Shown here: in pieces, positions 54,694 through 64,000 of the stretch
Layout of the letters: each line of letters starts with the position of its first letter
Numbering within the stretch: position 1 is the stretch's first letter
NCBI RefSeq assembly: GCF_002934455.1
Contig: NZ_PTIR01000005.1
Coordinates: forward strand, 232,880-296,879
Direction: 5' to 3'
DNA: 64,000 nucleotides
DNA from: Trinickia symbiotica
GTDB lineage: Bacteria; Pseudomonadota; Gammaproteobacteria; Burkholderiales; Burkholderiaceae
The notes under the pieces: generated by a model
Seen by the model: only the letters and a program-made list of their open reading frames with translations
Databases searched by the model: none
What the model was told of the DNA's origin: nothing
Made by a program: the position numbers and the translations under genes

Positions 54694-57675
54694 ATGGCCG
54701 AAGCAAACGAATGCACGCTGACGTTCGACGGTAAGACGCTGACCGGCAAAGCGGGCCAGCCGCTGGTGGACTTTCTCGCGGAACACGGAATCGCACTGCC
54801 CCACGTCTGCTATCACCGTTCGCTCGGCGCTTTGCAGACCTGCGACGTCTGCTGGGTCGAGATGGACGGTCAGCTCGAACGCGGCTGCGCGGTGAAATCG
54901 GCCGACGGACTCGTTATTTCGAGCGCGAGCGAAGCCGCCATGGCCGCCCAGCGCGAGGGCATGGACAGGCTGCTGGCCAAGCACGAACTCTATTGCACCG
55001 TCTGCGAAAACAACACGGGCGACTGCACGTTGCACAACACGATGGCGCAAATGAACATGCCGATCCAGCGCTATCCGTTCGAGCGCAAGCCCTACGAAAA
55101 GGACGAATCGAGCCAGTTCTATACCTACGACCCCGATCAATGCATTCTCTGCGGCCGTTGCGTCGAAGCCTGCCAGAACGTCGAAGTCAACGAAACGCTC
55201 AGCATCGACTTCTCGGCGGAGCATCCGCGCGTGCTCTGGGACGGCGGCAAGCCCATCGACGAATCGAGCTGTGTGAGCTGCGGGCATTGCGTGACCGTCT
55301 GCCCCTGCAACGCGCTGATGGAAAAGACGATGCAGCCGGACGCGGGCCCCTTCACATCGATGCCGCAATCGCTGAAACGGCCGCTGATCGAGGTCGTGAA
55401 GACGCTCGAAAACACCGTCGGCGCCCCGCCCATCACCGCGCTCTCGAAGATGGACATGCACTGGCGGCAGCCGGAGATCAAGCGGACGAAAACGGTTTGC
55501 ACCTACTGCGGCGTCGGTTGCTCGTTCGAGATGTGGACGCGCGACCGGCATCTGCTGAAGGTGCAGCCGGTCGTCGAAGCGCCCGTCAACGGCATCTCGA
55601 CCTGCATCAAAGGCAAGTTCGCGTGGGACTTCATCAATGACAAGGAGCGGCTCACGACGCCGCTCATCCGCGATCGCGAGCACAACTGCTTTCGCGAGGC
55701 GAGCTGGGACGAGGCGCTCAGCCTCGTTGCGCGCCGCCTGCTCGAGATTCGCGACGCGCACGGACCCGACAGCATCGGCTTTATTGGCTCGAGCAAGGCG
55801 AGCAACGAGGAGGCGTACCTCACGCAAAAAATCGCGCGGCTCATCATCGGCACGAACAGCGTCGACAACTCGTCGCGCTATTGCCAGAACCCCGCGACGA
55901 TGGGACTCTTTCGCACGGTCGGCTACGGCGGCGACGCCGGCACGATCGCCGACATCGAATCAGCCGATCTCGTCGTCATCGTCGGCAGCAACACGGCCGA
56001 AAACCATCCCGTCATCGCCTCGAAAATCAAGGCCGCGCACAAGCTGCGCGGACAGAAGCTCCTCGTCGTCGACCCGCGGCGCCACGAAATGGCCGAGCGC
56101 GCCGACATTTATCTGCGGCCGAAGGCAAGCACCGATCTGATCTGGGCCTCGGCGCTCTCGCGCTACATGTTCGAGCATGGCTATGCCGACCTGGACTTTC
56201 TCGCCAAGCGAGTCAACAAGGTCGAGGAATATCGGCGCTCGCTGGAGCCGTTCACGCTCGAATTCGCGGAGCGCATGACGAACATCCCTCGCGGCCAGCT
56301 TGCGGCGGCCGGCGAAATGATCGGTCAGGCGAAGAGCGTCTGCCTTTTATGGGCGATGGGCATCACGCAACACAGCCATGGCGCGGACACGAGCACTGCC
56401 CTCTCGAACCTGCTCATCGTGACGGGCAACTACGGCCGGCCCGGCACGGGCGGCTACCCGATGCGCGGACACAACAACGTACAGGGAGCGAGCGACTTCG
56501 GCTGCCTGAAGAACGTCTTCCCCGGGTACGAGAAGGTGACTGACGAGAAAGTGCGGGAGAAATGGGCCAAGGCATGGGGCATCGATGCGAGCCGCCTTTC
56601 GGGCAAGATCGGTCAGGACAACTTCATGATGGTCGAAGAGGCCGCGCAAAAGCGACTGAAGGCGATGTACGTCATCGGCGAGGAAACGGCGTTTTCCGAT
56701 GCCGATTCCGAAAACGTCCACAAGGCCTTCCGCGAAATCGACTTCCTCGTCGTGCAGGACATCTTCATGAGCCGGACGGCAGAGTTCGCCGATGTCGTGC
56801 TGCCTGGATGTCCGAGCGTCGAGAAAGAGGGCACGTTCGTCAACACCGAGCGGCGTATTCAGCGCTTCTACGAAGTCATGCCGCCGCTCGGAAACTGCCG
56901 CCCCGACTGGCGCATCCTCACCGATCTCGCCGCACGCATGGGCCATCCGTGGGGATATACGCACCCGTCGCAAATCATGGACGAAGTCGCCGGCATCGCT
57001 CAGATGTTCGCCGGCGTCAACTACGAGCGGCTCGAAGGATGGAAGTCGCTCGTCTGGCCGGTGAAGCCCGACGGCACCGATACGCCGCTGCTTTATACCG
57101 ATCGCTTCCATACCGACGACGGCAAGGCCGTGCTCTACGCGCTCGAATGGAAGGCACCCGACGAGGACGCCGACAACGAATACGATCTCATGCTCGACAA
57201 CGGACGCATGCTCGAGCAGTTTCAATCGACGAATCAGACCGGGCGCGGCCCGCGCATCTGGCACGAGGCGCCGAACTGGTTCGTGGAGGTGAGCCCCGAG
57301 CTCGCCGCCGAGCGCGGCATCGAAAGCGGGGCCTGGGTGCGCATCAGTTCTCGGCGCGGCTCGGCCGAGCTGACGGCGCTCGTCACCGACCGCGTGCGCG
57401 GCAAGACGCTCTTCGTGCCGATCCACCAGGGCAAGCCCGGCGTCAATGAGATGACGGGCGAGCACCATGACCCGGACGTCAACACGCCGGCCTACAAGGA
57501 GGTCGCCGCCAAGCTCGAGGTGTTGCCGCGCGCGAAGGACGGTCCGCCGCTGCCGCCGAGCAATTACCGCAACCACGAGCGCACGCCCATCGATGGAATC
57601 GACGCGGCCGAGAAGTGGGCGCGTCAGGACTACACGCGCCCGCCCGCGCAGGTGCCACACCCGGAGAGAATGTAA
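54694..57675 (+). CDS. Formate dehydrogenase alpha subunit, Cys type (YrhE/FdhF-like)
   Basis: A 993-aa molybdenum/bis-MGD enzyme. The N-terminus has a [2Fe-2S] domain (CYHRSLGALQTCDVC), then a His/Cys cluster (CTVCENNTGDC), two ferredoxin clusters (CILCGRCVEACQ and CVSCGHCVTVCPC) and the catalytic-domain [4Fe-4S] cluster (CTYCGVGC). The metal ligand is Cys397 in SSRYCQNPAT, encoded by TGC, so no selenocysteine is needed. GGAGG precedes the ATG at 54694. No NADH-linked beta or gamma subunit is present; the next gene encodes a DUF1641 protein, as in yrhED. Confidence 0.93.
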   Translation: MAEANECTLTFDGKTLTGKAGQPLVDFLAEHGIALPHVCYHRSLGALQTCDVCWVEMDGQLERGCAVKSADGLVISSASEAAMAAQREGMDRLLAKHELYCTVCENNTGDCTLHNTMAQMNMPIQRYPFERKPYEKDESSQFYTYDPDQCILCGRCVEACQNVEVNETLSIDFSAEHPRVLWDGGKPIDESSCVSCGHCVTVCPCNALMEKTMQPDAGPFTSMPQSLKRPLIEVVKTLENTVGAPPITALSKMDMHWRQPEIKRTKTVCTYCGVGCSFEMWTRDRHLLKVQPVVEAPVNGISTCIKGKFAWDFINDKERLTTPLIRDREHNCFREASWDEALSLVARRLLEIRDAHGPDSIGFIGSSKASNEEAYLTQKIARLIIGTNSVDNSSRYCQNPATMGLFRTVGYGGDAGTIADIESADLVVIVGSNTAENHPVIASKIKAAHKLRGQKLLVVDPRRHEMAERADIYLRPKASTDLIWASALSRYMFEHGYADLDFLAKRVNKVEEYRRSLEPFTLEFAERMTNIPRGQLAAAGEMIGQAKSVCLLWAMGITQHSHGADTSTALSNLLIVTGNYGRPGTGGYPMRGHNNVQGASDFGCLKNVFPGYEKVTDEKVREKWAKAWGIDASRLSGKIGQDNFMMVEEAAQKRLKAMYVIGEETAFSDADSENVHKAFREIDFLVVQDIFMSRTAEFADVVLPGCPSVEKEGTFVNTERRIQRFYEVMPPLGNCRPDWRILTDLAARMGHPWGYTHPSQIMDEVAGIAQMFAGVNYERLEGWKSLVWPVKPDGTDTPLLYTDRFHTDDGKAVLYALEWKAPDEDADNEYDLMLDNGRMLEQFQSTNQTGRGPRIWHEAPNWFVEVSPELAAERGIESGAWVRISSRRGSAELTALVTDRVRGKTLFVPIHQGKPGVNEMTGEHHDPDVNTPAYKEVAAKLEVLPRAKDGPPLPPSNYRNHERTPIDGIDAAEKWARQDYTRPPAQVPHPERM

Positions 57676-58157
57676 TGGCCGAACGGATTCACTACCAAGC
57701 CAGCGTGCCCGAGATCGGACCCGATGCGCACGAAGAGCTCGAACGTCTGCTGCAAAACCTGCACCGGCACGGCGTTCTACGCTTCGCGAACGACCTCGTC
57801 GGCGCGAAGACGCCGGTCGCTCAGGTGCTCGTGAGCGGGCTCGAAAAAGAAGGCACGCTGAACGCGATCCAGAATCTGGCGATCGTGCTCATGGCGCTAT
57901 CGCGCATCTCGCCGCAGCAATTCTACAAAGCCGCGTTTGCGATGACGGACGCGTTTCATGCGGCGAGCACATGGCAGCCGCAAGAGGACGGGAATACGGC
58001 GCCGGGTGTGAGCGGCGCTTATCGCATGCTGCACGACGACGCGCTCTGGCAAGCGCTGACGCCGCTCATCGAAGGACTGAAGGCATTCTCGGCCGGCCTC
58101 GAACGCGATATCGACAAACCGATATCGGCGTTCACAGGCAAGCCGAGCAGCGCTTGA
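57675..58157 (+). CDS. DUF1641 protein, formate dehydrogenase partner
   Basis: A 160-aa DUF1641 protein (YrhD-like). Visible features are LERLLQNLHRHGVLRFANDL and an alpha-helical middle with LIEGLKAFS near the end. Its ATG overlaps the dehydrogenase stop TAA by one base, so the two are co-translated. Proteins of this family accompany Cys-type formate dehydrogenases; their role is unknown. Confidence 0.88.
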   Translation: MAERIHYQASVPEIGPDAHEELERLLQNLHRHGVLRFANDLVGAKTPVAQVLVSGLEKEGTLNAIQNLAIVLMALSRISPQQFYKAAFAMTDAFHAASTWQPQEDGNTAPGVSGAYRMLHDDALWQALTPLIEGLKAFSAGLERDIDKPISAFTGKPSSA

Positions 58158-58179
58158 CATCATGCGCTCAGGGATGGCA

Positions 58180-58710
58180 CTACTGCTTCATCGTCGAACC
58201 GTCGCCGCCTTCCTCGTCGGCCGGCTTGACCGACCTTTTTCTTCTGCCCGCCCTCACATCGGCATCCTCCGCGTCGGCAATCAGCGGCAAATTGGCGTCG
58301 GGATCGGCAATAACGAGGCTCGTCGATTCCGACGCCGGGATACGCGATACCGCATCGCCCAGCAACGACGACGTCCAACGAGCAAACTCACTGAAACCGC
58401 ACAGGCTCGATCCAACGCTATCGGCAATGGTCTCGATCGCGATATCGCTCGCATCGCGCCAATAGGCGAGCGATTTCTTCATGGCAGCCTCGACCTGCGC
58501 GGGCGGCAGCAGAAGTAGCCAGTCGAGCGATCGCGACGTTACAGCTTCCTCCGCAATCTCGCGCTGCTCGCTCAAGGCGCTCTGGGCCGTCTCGAGATTG
58601 AGATGGGCGAGCCGCCGGAAGCCGTCCAGCGTTCGCTGGGCAATACCGGCGATCGATCCTGCCGTGGCCTGCTCGACTGAACCAACATATTCGACTGCAG
58701 GTGAATTCAT
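58180..58710 (-). CDS. Phasin-family protein
   Basis: A 176-aa protein. The first ~110 residues are amphipathic helix like phasins (GIAQRTLDGFRRLAHLNLET, QSALSEQREIAEEAV), followed by an acidic and then basic tail (GRRKRSVKPADEEGG). GAGGGAG precedes the ATG at 58710. Phasins coat polyhydroxyalkanoate granules. It is 40 bases downstream of the YciE-type gene on the same strand. Confidence 0.75.
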   Translation of the reverse strand: MNSPAVEYVGSVEQATAGSIAGIAQRTLDGFRRLAHLNLETAQSALSEQREIAEEAVTSRSLDWLLLLPPAQVEAAMKKSLAYWRDASDIAIETIADSVGSSLCGFSEFARWTSSLLGDAVSRIPASESTSLVIADPDANLPLIADAEDADVRAGRRKRSVKPADEEGGDGSTMKQ

Positions 58711-58750
58711 CGTCGTGCTCCCTCGAAAGTGATTGGACAGTGATTGCGCG

Positions 58751-59248
58751 TCAGGCCTTCTTGGCCTGCGGATTGCCGATCTGCTCGGCAAATTGCGAAA
58801 GCTTCTGGTCCGTCGCTTTTTCTTCCTCGAGCGTCTCATGCAACAGCTTCACGGCATCCTCCCGGCCGAGCTGCTTGCCGAGCGCACAGAGCGTGCCGTA
58901 CGCCGAGATCTCGTAGTGCTCGACTTTCTGTGCCGCGCCGATGAGTCCGGCATCGAGCACCGGACCCTTCTCGATCTCGTCGACGAGTTCCTGCCCCTCC
59001 TCGATGAGGCCTTCCATCGCCACACACTTGATCCGCTTGAGTCGGACACCGCAAATTTCGACGACTTTGTCTATCCGCTCGATTTGGCCCTCCGTCTCGT
59101 GCAAATGTGTCTCGAACGCCTTCGAAAGCTCGGTGTTCGCCGCCGCTCGCGATAGTTTAGCGAGCGCACGTGTCAATTGTTTTTCGGCGCTGTAGATATC
59201 CGAGAGATCGTGAATGAACAGATCCTCGAGTGTCTTGCGTGCTGCCAT
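58751..59248 (-). CDS. YciE/DUF892 ferritin-like protein
   Basis: A 165-aa ferritin-like protein. KTLEDLFIHDLSDIYSAEKQ and the Glu/His-rich helices (FETHLHETEGQIERID, KVEHYEISAYGTL) give the di-iron-type pattern. GGAGGG lies upstream of the ATG at 59248. The family is linked to general stress responses. It probably forms an operon with the phasin gene. Confidence 0.9.
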   Translation of the reverse strand: MAARKTLEDLFIHDLSDIYSAEKQLTRALAKLSRAAANTELSKAFETHLHETEGQIERIDKVVEICGVRLKRIKCVAMEGLIEEGQELVDEIEKGPVLDAGLIGAAQKVEHYEISAYGTLCALGKQLGREDAVKLLHETLEEEKATDQKLSQFAEQIGNPQAKKA

Positions 59249-59368
59249 GATGGATTCCCTCCAGTTGGATTCAGCCGATGCCACTCTTCAATAACGCTGG
59301 CGAGCGCGAGGCTCTCGCGTTAAGTTGCAACGCGCGTGCCTCGAACGCCACTGGGGAGAATCGATGCG

Positions 59369-60013
59369 CTACCAGAGCCCGGTGATCGACGCAATGCCTT
59401 GCGCCCCGAGCGCGCGCGCCTTGGCGCAATGCTCGCGCGTCATGCCGCCGAGCGCGTAAACGGGCACACGGGCTCGGCCGACGCATTCGCCGAAACGCTC
59501 CCAACCGAGCGTCGGTGCGCCCGGGTGGCTCGCCGTCGGCAGGACGGGCGAAAGCGTCACGAAATCGGCGCCGACGCGCTCCGCCCGCGCCAACTGCTCT
59601 TCGGTATGGCATGCGGCCGACAGCAATTTTGCGTCGGACAGCGCACGTGTCGAGCGTTTCATCAGTTGTTCGCTCGTGAGATGGAAGCCGTCGGCACCGG
59701 CGACCCCACCGCCATGACCGGTCGGATCGAGGCCCGACGCTGAGGGGTTCGGCGCCGCGACGATGGCGGCATGCCCTCGCGGCCCGTTGACGATGAGCCG
59801 TGCGCCGCGCCCGTGCGATAGGATCAGCGCCTGAGCCGCGAGTTCGTCGAAACGGGCGGCGTCGAGCCGTTTCGCGCGCAGTTGCACCAGCGCGATGCCG
59901 CGCGCCAATGCGCGATCGAGCTGATCGAGGAAGCGCCCGAATCGTCCATCGGCGTCCGGTTCGGGTTCAGGGGTGATGAGCAGTAGTTCAGGGAGGTCTG
60001 TCTCTATCCGCAT
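59369..60013 (-). CDS. thiE: Thiamine-phosphate synthase-like protein
   Basis: A 214-aa TIM-barrel protein of the ThiE/TenI group. Family pieces are LVQLRAKRLDAARF, RLIVNGPRGHAAIV, GFHLTSEQLM and TLSPVLPTASHPGAPTLGW. It resembles the ThiE domain often fused behind a Nudix domain in proteobacteria, but here it stands alone. The order DedA then ThiE, 6 bases apart, suggests co-transcription. TenI-like activity cannot be excluded. Confidence 0.8.
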   Translation of the reverse strand: MRIETDLPELLLITPEPEPDADGRFGRFLDQLDRALARGIALVQLRAKRLDAARFDELAAQALILSHGRGARLIVNGPRGHAAIVAAPNPSASGLDPTGHGGGVAGADGFHLTSEQLMKRSTRALSDAKLLSAACHTEEQLARAERVGADFVTLSPVLPTASHPGAPTLGWERFGECVGRARVPVYALGGMTREHCAKARALGAQGIASITGLW

Positions 60014-60019
60014 GCGAGC

Positions 60020-60712
60020 TCAACGGCTGTCCGGCTTGCGCACCATCGGCGCGGCGGCTTTCTTGCGCCACATACGCCAAAGCGCCGCGAGGACGATCGG
60101 CACGATGGCCGCGCCGATGCCGACGAGCACGATGACGTTCAGATACTGCTTGATGAATGGGATGTTGCCGAAAAAGTAGCCGGCCAGCACGAGCAGGAGA
60201 ACCCAAAGCGCCGCGCCCGAGACGTTGAAGAACTGGAAGCGGCCGGCGCGCATGCAGGAGACGCCCGCGACGAACGGCGCGAAGGTCCGTATCACGGGAA
60301 TGAAGCGCGCGAGAACGATCGTCTTGCCGCCGTGCCGCTCGTAGAAGTCGTGCGTCCTTTGCAGCGCGACGCGGTCGAGAAAGCGCTCGAGATAAGGGAT
60401 ATGCGTGTTGAATACTTTCGGCCCGAGCGCTCGCCCGATCGCATAGTTCAAGCTGTTGCCGCTGACCGATGCCGCGAGCAGCAATATGATCAGGGCCGCG
60501 AAATTCATTTCGCCCGTCGCGCAAAACGCCCCGCCGATGAAAAGCAGGGAATCGCCTGGCAAAAACGGCAGGATCACGAGCCCCGTTTCGCAAAAGACGA
60601 TCAGGAACAATACCGCATACACCCATGCGCCATATTGCTGGACGAACTGGCCGAGGAACGTATCGATGTGGAGAATCAATCCGGCGAAATGAAGCAGCGT
60701 GTCCAAAATCAT
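60020..60712 (-). CDS. DedA/VTT-family membrane protein
   Basis: A 230-aa inner-membrane protein. ENGLVILPFLPGDSLLF-type motif is present as ETGLVILPFLPGDSLLFIGG, followed by SGNSLNYAIGRALG and the conserved FIPVIRTFAPFVAGVSCM. The family moves undecaprenyl phosphate or other lipids and influences membrane homeostasis. It is divergent from mutL. Confidence 0.92.
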   Translation of the reverse strand: MILDTLLHFAGLILHIDTFLGQFVQQYGAWVYAVLFLIVFCETGLVILPFLPGDSLLFIGGAFCATGEMNFAALIILLLAASVSGNSLNYAIGRALGPKVFNTHIPYLERFLDRVALQRTHDFYERHGGKTIVLARFIPVIRTFAPFVAGVSCMRAGRFQFFNVSGAALWVLLLVLAGYFFGNIPFIKQYLNVIVLVGIGAAIVPIVLAALWRMWRKKAAAPMVRKPDSR

Positions 60713-60814
60713 CCCTTCTCGTCAATGGCCCCGGCCGCGACGACGCGCCGGTGAGTCGAACAATCGCCGCCATGATACCGAAACTGCCCGACATCGAATC
60801 GCTATAATCGCCGA

Positions 60815-62851
60815 ATGTCCGAGTTCCCCGAACCGCCGGCCGCCGCGCCTTCTTCGCTCGCATCGCGGGCGCGACCGGCCGCGCGCGCCATCCAGCCGCT
60901 GCCCGACCAGCTGATCAGCCAGATTGCCGCCGGCGAAGTCGTCGAGCGGCCGGCCTCGGTCGTCAAGGAGTTGCTCGAAAACGCGCTCGACGCCGGCGCG
61001 AAAACGCTGCGCATCCTGCTCGATGCGGGCGGCATCAAGCGCATTTCGATCGCCGACGACGGCTGCGGCATTCCGGCCGCCGAGTTGCCGCTCGCGCTGA
61101 TGCGTCATGCCACCAGCAAGATCCGCTCGCTCGCCGAGCTCGAATCGGTGGCCACGCTCGGGTTTCGCGGCGAGGCGCTCGCCTCCATTGCCTCAGTGGC
61201 CGAAACCTGCATTACGAGCCGCACGGCCGACGCGCCTCATGCGACGCGCATCGACGCGCAGACGGGCGCGTTGACGCCGTCCGCGGGCGGCGTCGGCACG
61301 ACGATCGAAGTGCGCGAGCTTTACTTTACGACGCCCGCGCGCCGCAAGTTTCTGAAGAGCGAACAGACGGAACTCGGCCATTGCGTCGAGATGATTCGCC
61401 GGGTCGCCCTCGCGCGGCCCGACGTCGCGATTTCGGTCCTCCATAACGGACGCGCGCTCGAGCACTGGAACGCAAGCGAGCCGGCGCAACGTGTCGCGAA
61501 GATACTCGGCGAGGGATTCGCGCTGGCGCACCTGCCGCTCGACGAAGCAGCGGGGCCGCTCGCGCTCTACGGCTGCGCCGGCTTGCCGACGGCGAGCCGC
61601 GGCCGTGCCGATCAGCAGTACTTCTTCGTCAACGGCCGTTTCGTGCGGGACAAGCTGCTCACGCACGCCGTGCGCTCGGCTTACGAAGACGTGCTCCACG
61701 GCGATCGCTATCCGTCGTACGTGCTCTTCCTCGATCTGCCGCCCGAAATGGTCGACGTGAACGTGCATCCTTCGAAAATCGAAGTCCGATTCCGCGACTC
61801 GCGCGCCGTGCATCAGTTCGTGTTTCATGCGCTGCAGCGGGCATTGGCGCGTCACGCGGGTGCTTCCGCCGAAACGACGGCAGGCGGACATGCGGCGCAT
61901 CTCGAAGCGCCGTTTCCGCCCGGACCCGGCGCGGAGCGATTGGCGGGCGCGACGGCCGCGTCGGCATCGGGCGGAATCGATACGGCCGGCGCGAGCAACG
62001 GGCGAGGCGACGCGAACTCACCCTACCCGACACGCACCGGCACGACCTGGATGCGCGACGCGCGGATGACGCAAGGGCGCTTGCCCGTCGCGCAACCGTT
62101 GGCGCTCTACGATGCGCTCTTCGGCCGCAAAGAGACGTCGGGAAATGCGGGCAGCGGCGATGGGGCGAATGGTGCATCCAACGATCCGCTCTCGCCCGCG
62201 ATCCGGCCCGCGTACCAGGTAGAAGCGCGCGATAGCGCCATTGAACGAACCGACGACGCCCACGAAGACCATCCGCTCGGTTTCGCGCTCGGGCAGATCC
62301 ATGGCATCTACGTGCTCGCACAAAATGCGCGGGGGCTCGTCATCGTCGACATGCACGCGGCCCACGAGCGCATTCTTTACGAGCAGTTCAAGCGCTCGCT
62401 GGCGGAACGATCGATCGCCGTACAGCCGCTGTTACTGCCGATTTCGATGCCGGCCGATGCCGTCGAGATCGGCACCGCGGAAGAAGAGCGGGAAACGCTC
62501 GACGCGCTCGGCTTCGACCTCGCCGCGCTTTCGCCGATGACGCTCGCGATCCGCGCCGTGCCGGCGTTGCTAAAGGACGCCGACCTGCCCTCGCTCGCGC
62601 GCGCCGTGCTGGCCGATCTGCACGCGTATGGCGGCTCGCGCGTGCTGACCGAGCGCCAGCACGAGTTGCTCGGCACGCTGGCCTGCCACCATGCGGTCCG
62701 CGCGAACCGGCGCCTCACGATCGACGAGATGAACGCGTTGCTGCGTCAAATGGAGGCGACCGAACGCGCCGATCAATGCAATCACGGGCGCCCGACCTGG
62801 TATCAGTTGTCCATTGCCGATCTCGACCGCCTCTTCCTGCGCGGGCAGTGA
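60815..62851 (+). CDS. mutL: MutL, DNA mismatch repair protein
   Basis: A 678-aa MutL. The GHKL ATPase motifs are [25 protein letters not shown] and [13 protein letters not shown]; the N-terminal ~25 residues are an extra Pro/Ala-rich leader. A variable linker (about residues 350-480) leads to the dimerisation domain, with the MutL C-terminal motif [13 protein letters not shown] and [11 protein letters not shown]. It couples MutS recognition to strand incision. It lies 25 bases before miaA. Confidence 0.96.
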   Translation: MSEFPEPPAAAPSSLASRARPAARAIQPLPDQLISQIAAGEVVERPASVVKELLENALDAGAKTLRILLDAGGIKRISIADDGCGIPAAELPLALMRHATSKIRSLAELESVATLGFRGEALASIASVAETCITSRTADAPHATRIDAQTGALTPSAGGVGTTIEVRELYFTTPARRKFLKSEQTELGHCVEMIRRVALARPDVAISVLHNGRALEHWNASEPAQRVAKILGEGFALAHLPLDEAAGPLALYGCAGLPTASRGRADQQYFFVNGRFVRDKLLTHAVRSAYEDVLHGDRYPSYVLFLDLPPEMVDVNVHPSKIEVRFRDSRAVHQFVFHALQRALARHAGASAETTAGGHAAHLEAPFPPGPGAERLAGATAASASGGIDTAGASNGRGDANSPYPTRTGTTWMRDARMTQGRLPVAQPLALYDALFGRKETSGNAGSGDGANGASNDPLSPAIRPAYQVEARDSAIERTDDAHEDHPLGFALGQIHGIYVLAQNARGLVIVDMHAAHERILYEQFKRSLAERSIAVQPLLLPISMPADAVEIGTAEEERETLDALGFDLAALSPMTLAIRAVPALLKDADLPSLARAVLADLHAYGGSRVLTERQHELLGTLACHHAVRANRRLTIDEMNALLRQMEATERADQCNHGRPTWYQLSIADLDRLFLRGQ

Positions 62852-62876
62852 CCGCCGACGCTTCAAAAGAGCCAAC

Positions 62877-63881
62877 ATGAGCCGAACCGCGATAGCCTGC
62901 CTGCTCGGCCCCACGGCGTCGGGCAAAACCGCCGCCGCGCTTGCGTTCGCGGCGCGACATCCAGTCGAGATCGTCAGCATCGACTCGGCACTCGTCTACC
63001 GCGGCATGGACATCGGCACGGCCAAACCGACGCGCGAGGAACGCGCGGCCGTGCCCCATCATCTGATCGACATCATCGAGCCGACCGATAGCTATTCGGC
63101 CGCCGAGTTTCGCACCGATGCGCTGCGCCTCGCCGGCGAAATCCTTGCGCGCGGACGCGTGCCGCTTTTCGTCGGCGGCACGATGCTCTACTACAAGGCG
63201 CTTTCGCAGGGGCTCGACGATTTGCCGTCGGCCGACGCTACCGTGCGTGCCGAACTCGAAGCCGATGCGGCGCGCGAAGGATGGCCCGCGTTGCATGCGC
63301 GGCTGGCGCGGGTGGACCCGGCCACGGCGGCTCGCCTCGCGCCCAACGATTCCCAGCGCATTCAGCGCGCGCTCGAGATCTTTGCGCTGACGGGGCGGCC
63401 GATGTCGAATCTGCTTGCCGAGCGTCGGCGCGGTCCTGTGGACGACGACGAGCGCATCGAAGGCGGCAACACGGCGCACGGAGAAGCGAACGATGCCGGC
63501 GCGCGTTATCGCTTCGTCCCGATCGCGCTCGAACCGTCCGACCGTGCCGTGCTGCATGTACGGATCGCTGAGCGCTTCGACGCCATGCTCACGGCCGGTT
63601 TCATCGACGAGGCGAAACGGCTGCGCGATCGTGGCGACCTCGATCCCGGCCTGCCGTCGATGCGCTGCGTGGGCTACCGCCAGGCCTGGGAGTACCTCGA
63701 TGACGAGATCGATTACGCGACGATGCGCGACAAAGGTATCTTCGCGACGCGTCAGCTCTGCAAGCGACAGCTGACATGGCTGCGATCGATGCCGGAGCGC
63801 ATCGTGGTCGACTGTTGCTCGCAATCCGCGACGTTCGAGGCGGTCCGCGCAATCGAAGATGCGCTCGGCTTCTCCGCCTGA
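62877..63881 (+). CDS. miaA: MiaA, tRNA dimethylallyltransferase
   Basis: A 334-aa enzyme that adds dimethylallyl to A37 of tRNAs reading UNN codons. Walker A is GPTASGKT, followed by [19 protein letters not shown] and [30 protein letters not shown] and [14 protein letters not shown]. The ATG at 62877 is followed by [16 protein letters not shown] ~15-residue insertion (about 185-200) is rich in Asp/Glu. The gene is followed by a group II intron end. Confidence 0.96.
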   Translation: MSRTAIACLLGPTASGKTAAALAFAARHPVEIVSIDSALVYRGMDIGTAKPTREERAAVPHHLIDIIEPTDSYSAAEFRTDALRLAGEILARGRVPLFVGGTMLYYKALSQGLDDLPSADATVRAELEADAAREGWPALHARLARVDPATAARLAPNDSQRIQRALEIFALTGRPMSNLLAERRRGPVDDDERIEGGNTAHGEANDAGARYRFVPIALEPSDRAVLHVRIAERFDAMLTAGFIDEAKRLRDRGDLDPGLPSMRCVGYRQAWEYLDDEIDYATMRDKGIFATRQLCKRQLTWLRSMPERIVVDCCSQSATFEAVRAIEDALGFSA

Positions 63882-63906
63882 AAGTTCTAGTGCGCAGGCC
63901 CGACCA

Positions 63907-64000
63907 TCGAGTAGGGGACGGGGTTGCCCCCGTCGCCCTCTCACACCACCGTACGTGCGGTTCCGCATACGGCGGTTCATGAACAACGCTGGAGGCGCCG
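63907..64000 (-). mobile_element. 3' end of a group II intron (domains V and VI), rest outside window
   Basis: Read on the minus strand, 63977-63943 can fold as a domain V hairpin: ACCGCCGTA pairs with TACGGTGGT, with an internal bulge and a TGCG/CGCA top stem closed by a four-base loop. Behind it 63941-63907 folds as domain VI, stem GACGGGG/CCCCGTC with loop GCAA, ending in CCCCTACTCGAT as bacterial introns do. The intron body and its reverse transcriptase would lie beyond 64000. The insertion is ~25 bases after the miaA stop, with the 3' exon in the miaA 3' flank. Confidence 0.75.

Noticed and set aside
54574..55827. Minus-strand open frame of 417 codons under the formate dehydrogenase gene
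   Set aside because: Arg/Val/Ala-rich with no domain pattern, exactly antisense to well-recognised Fe-S and Mo domains.
55873..55892. Possible selenocysteine in the formate dehydrogenase
   Set aside because: The metal-ligand codon is TGC (Cys), and no TGA occurs in the frame at this place.
1..64000. CRISPR arrays, rRNA or tRNA genes, prophage or integron structures
   Set aside because: No regularly spaced repeats, cloverleaf-type tRNA sequences or phage structural or integrase genes were found on reading the window.

Overview
The window is high-GC DNA with tightly packed genes, many start/stop overlaps (ATGA, GTGA, TGATG) and gene content typical of Burkholderiaceae (Paraburkholderia, Trinickia, Caballeronia or Burkholderia type). 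Pointers are the mutL-miaA pair, a complete C-P lyase cluster, a furoate-type catabolic cluster, an EmrAB/NodT efflux cassette, a Blh-like metallo-hydrolase and phasin/YciE stress proteins. The genus cannot be fixed from the sequence alone. No tRNA, rRNA, CRISPR array or prophage was seen.

Layout. 1-5328 (minus): N-terminal 1776 codons of a giant surface protein with an LEPR-type N-terminus, a DUF4347 domain and DUF11-like beta repeats; its C-terminus lies outside the window. 5503-15067 (minus): MFS transporter, acyl-CoA ligase, three-subunit molybdenum hydroxylase, AraC regulator and an enoyl-CoA-hydratase-family hydrolase. The gene order fits hmfABCD plus hmfE for 2-furoate breakdown to 2-oxoglutarate. 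Two promoters in this block share a spaced direct repeat that is probably the AraC operator. 15387-27287: C-P lyase cluster, phnGHIJKLM on minus and phnF-DUF1045-phnN, phnDCE and a hexapeptide acyltransferase on plus. A near-perfect 24-bp palindrome lies in the divergent region and a related site precedes phnD. 27382-33271 (plus): aldo/keto reductase, MarR regulator, then EmrA/EmrB/outer-membrane-factor efflux. The palindrome GTGCATATGCAC lies in front of both marR and emrA.

33274-35931: remnant of an AraC gene, a chemoreceptor and a DMT exporter. 36189-41818 (plus): TauD-type dioxygenase, NitT/TauT-type ABC importer, Mo sulfite dehydrogenase and c-type cytochrome in one apparent operon. It could take up a sulfonate, release sulfite and oxidise it to sulfate. 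42027-46715: amino-acid ABC importer without its ATPase, LysR regulator and Bcr/CflA exporter. 46808-46945: a 45-aa secreted His-rich peptide. 47039-50896: ureide module of allA, alc, dctA and a divergent FadR-type GntR regulator with GGTC-N-GACC sites on both sides.

51117-52857 is a decayed area: the tail of an efflux outer-membrane protein, an intact dps, and a two-component system in which the first codons of a response regulator are joined to the second half of a frameshifted kinase. 53031-59248 holds a Blh-like hydrolase, a membrane protein of unknown function, a Cys-type formate dehydrogenase with DUF1641 partner, a phasin and a YciE-type protein. 59369-63881 is housekeeping: thiE, dedA, mutL, miaA. 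The last ~95 bases look like the 3' end (domains V and VI) of a group II intron on the minus strand whose body lies beyond the window.
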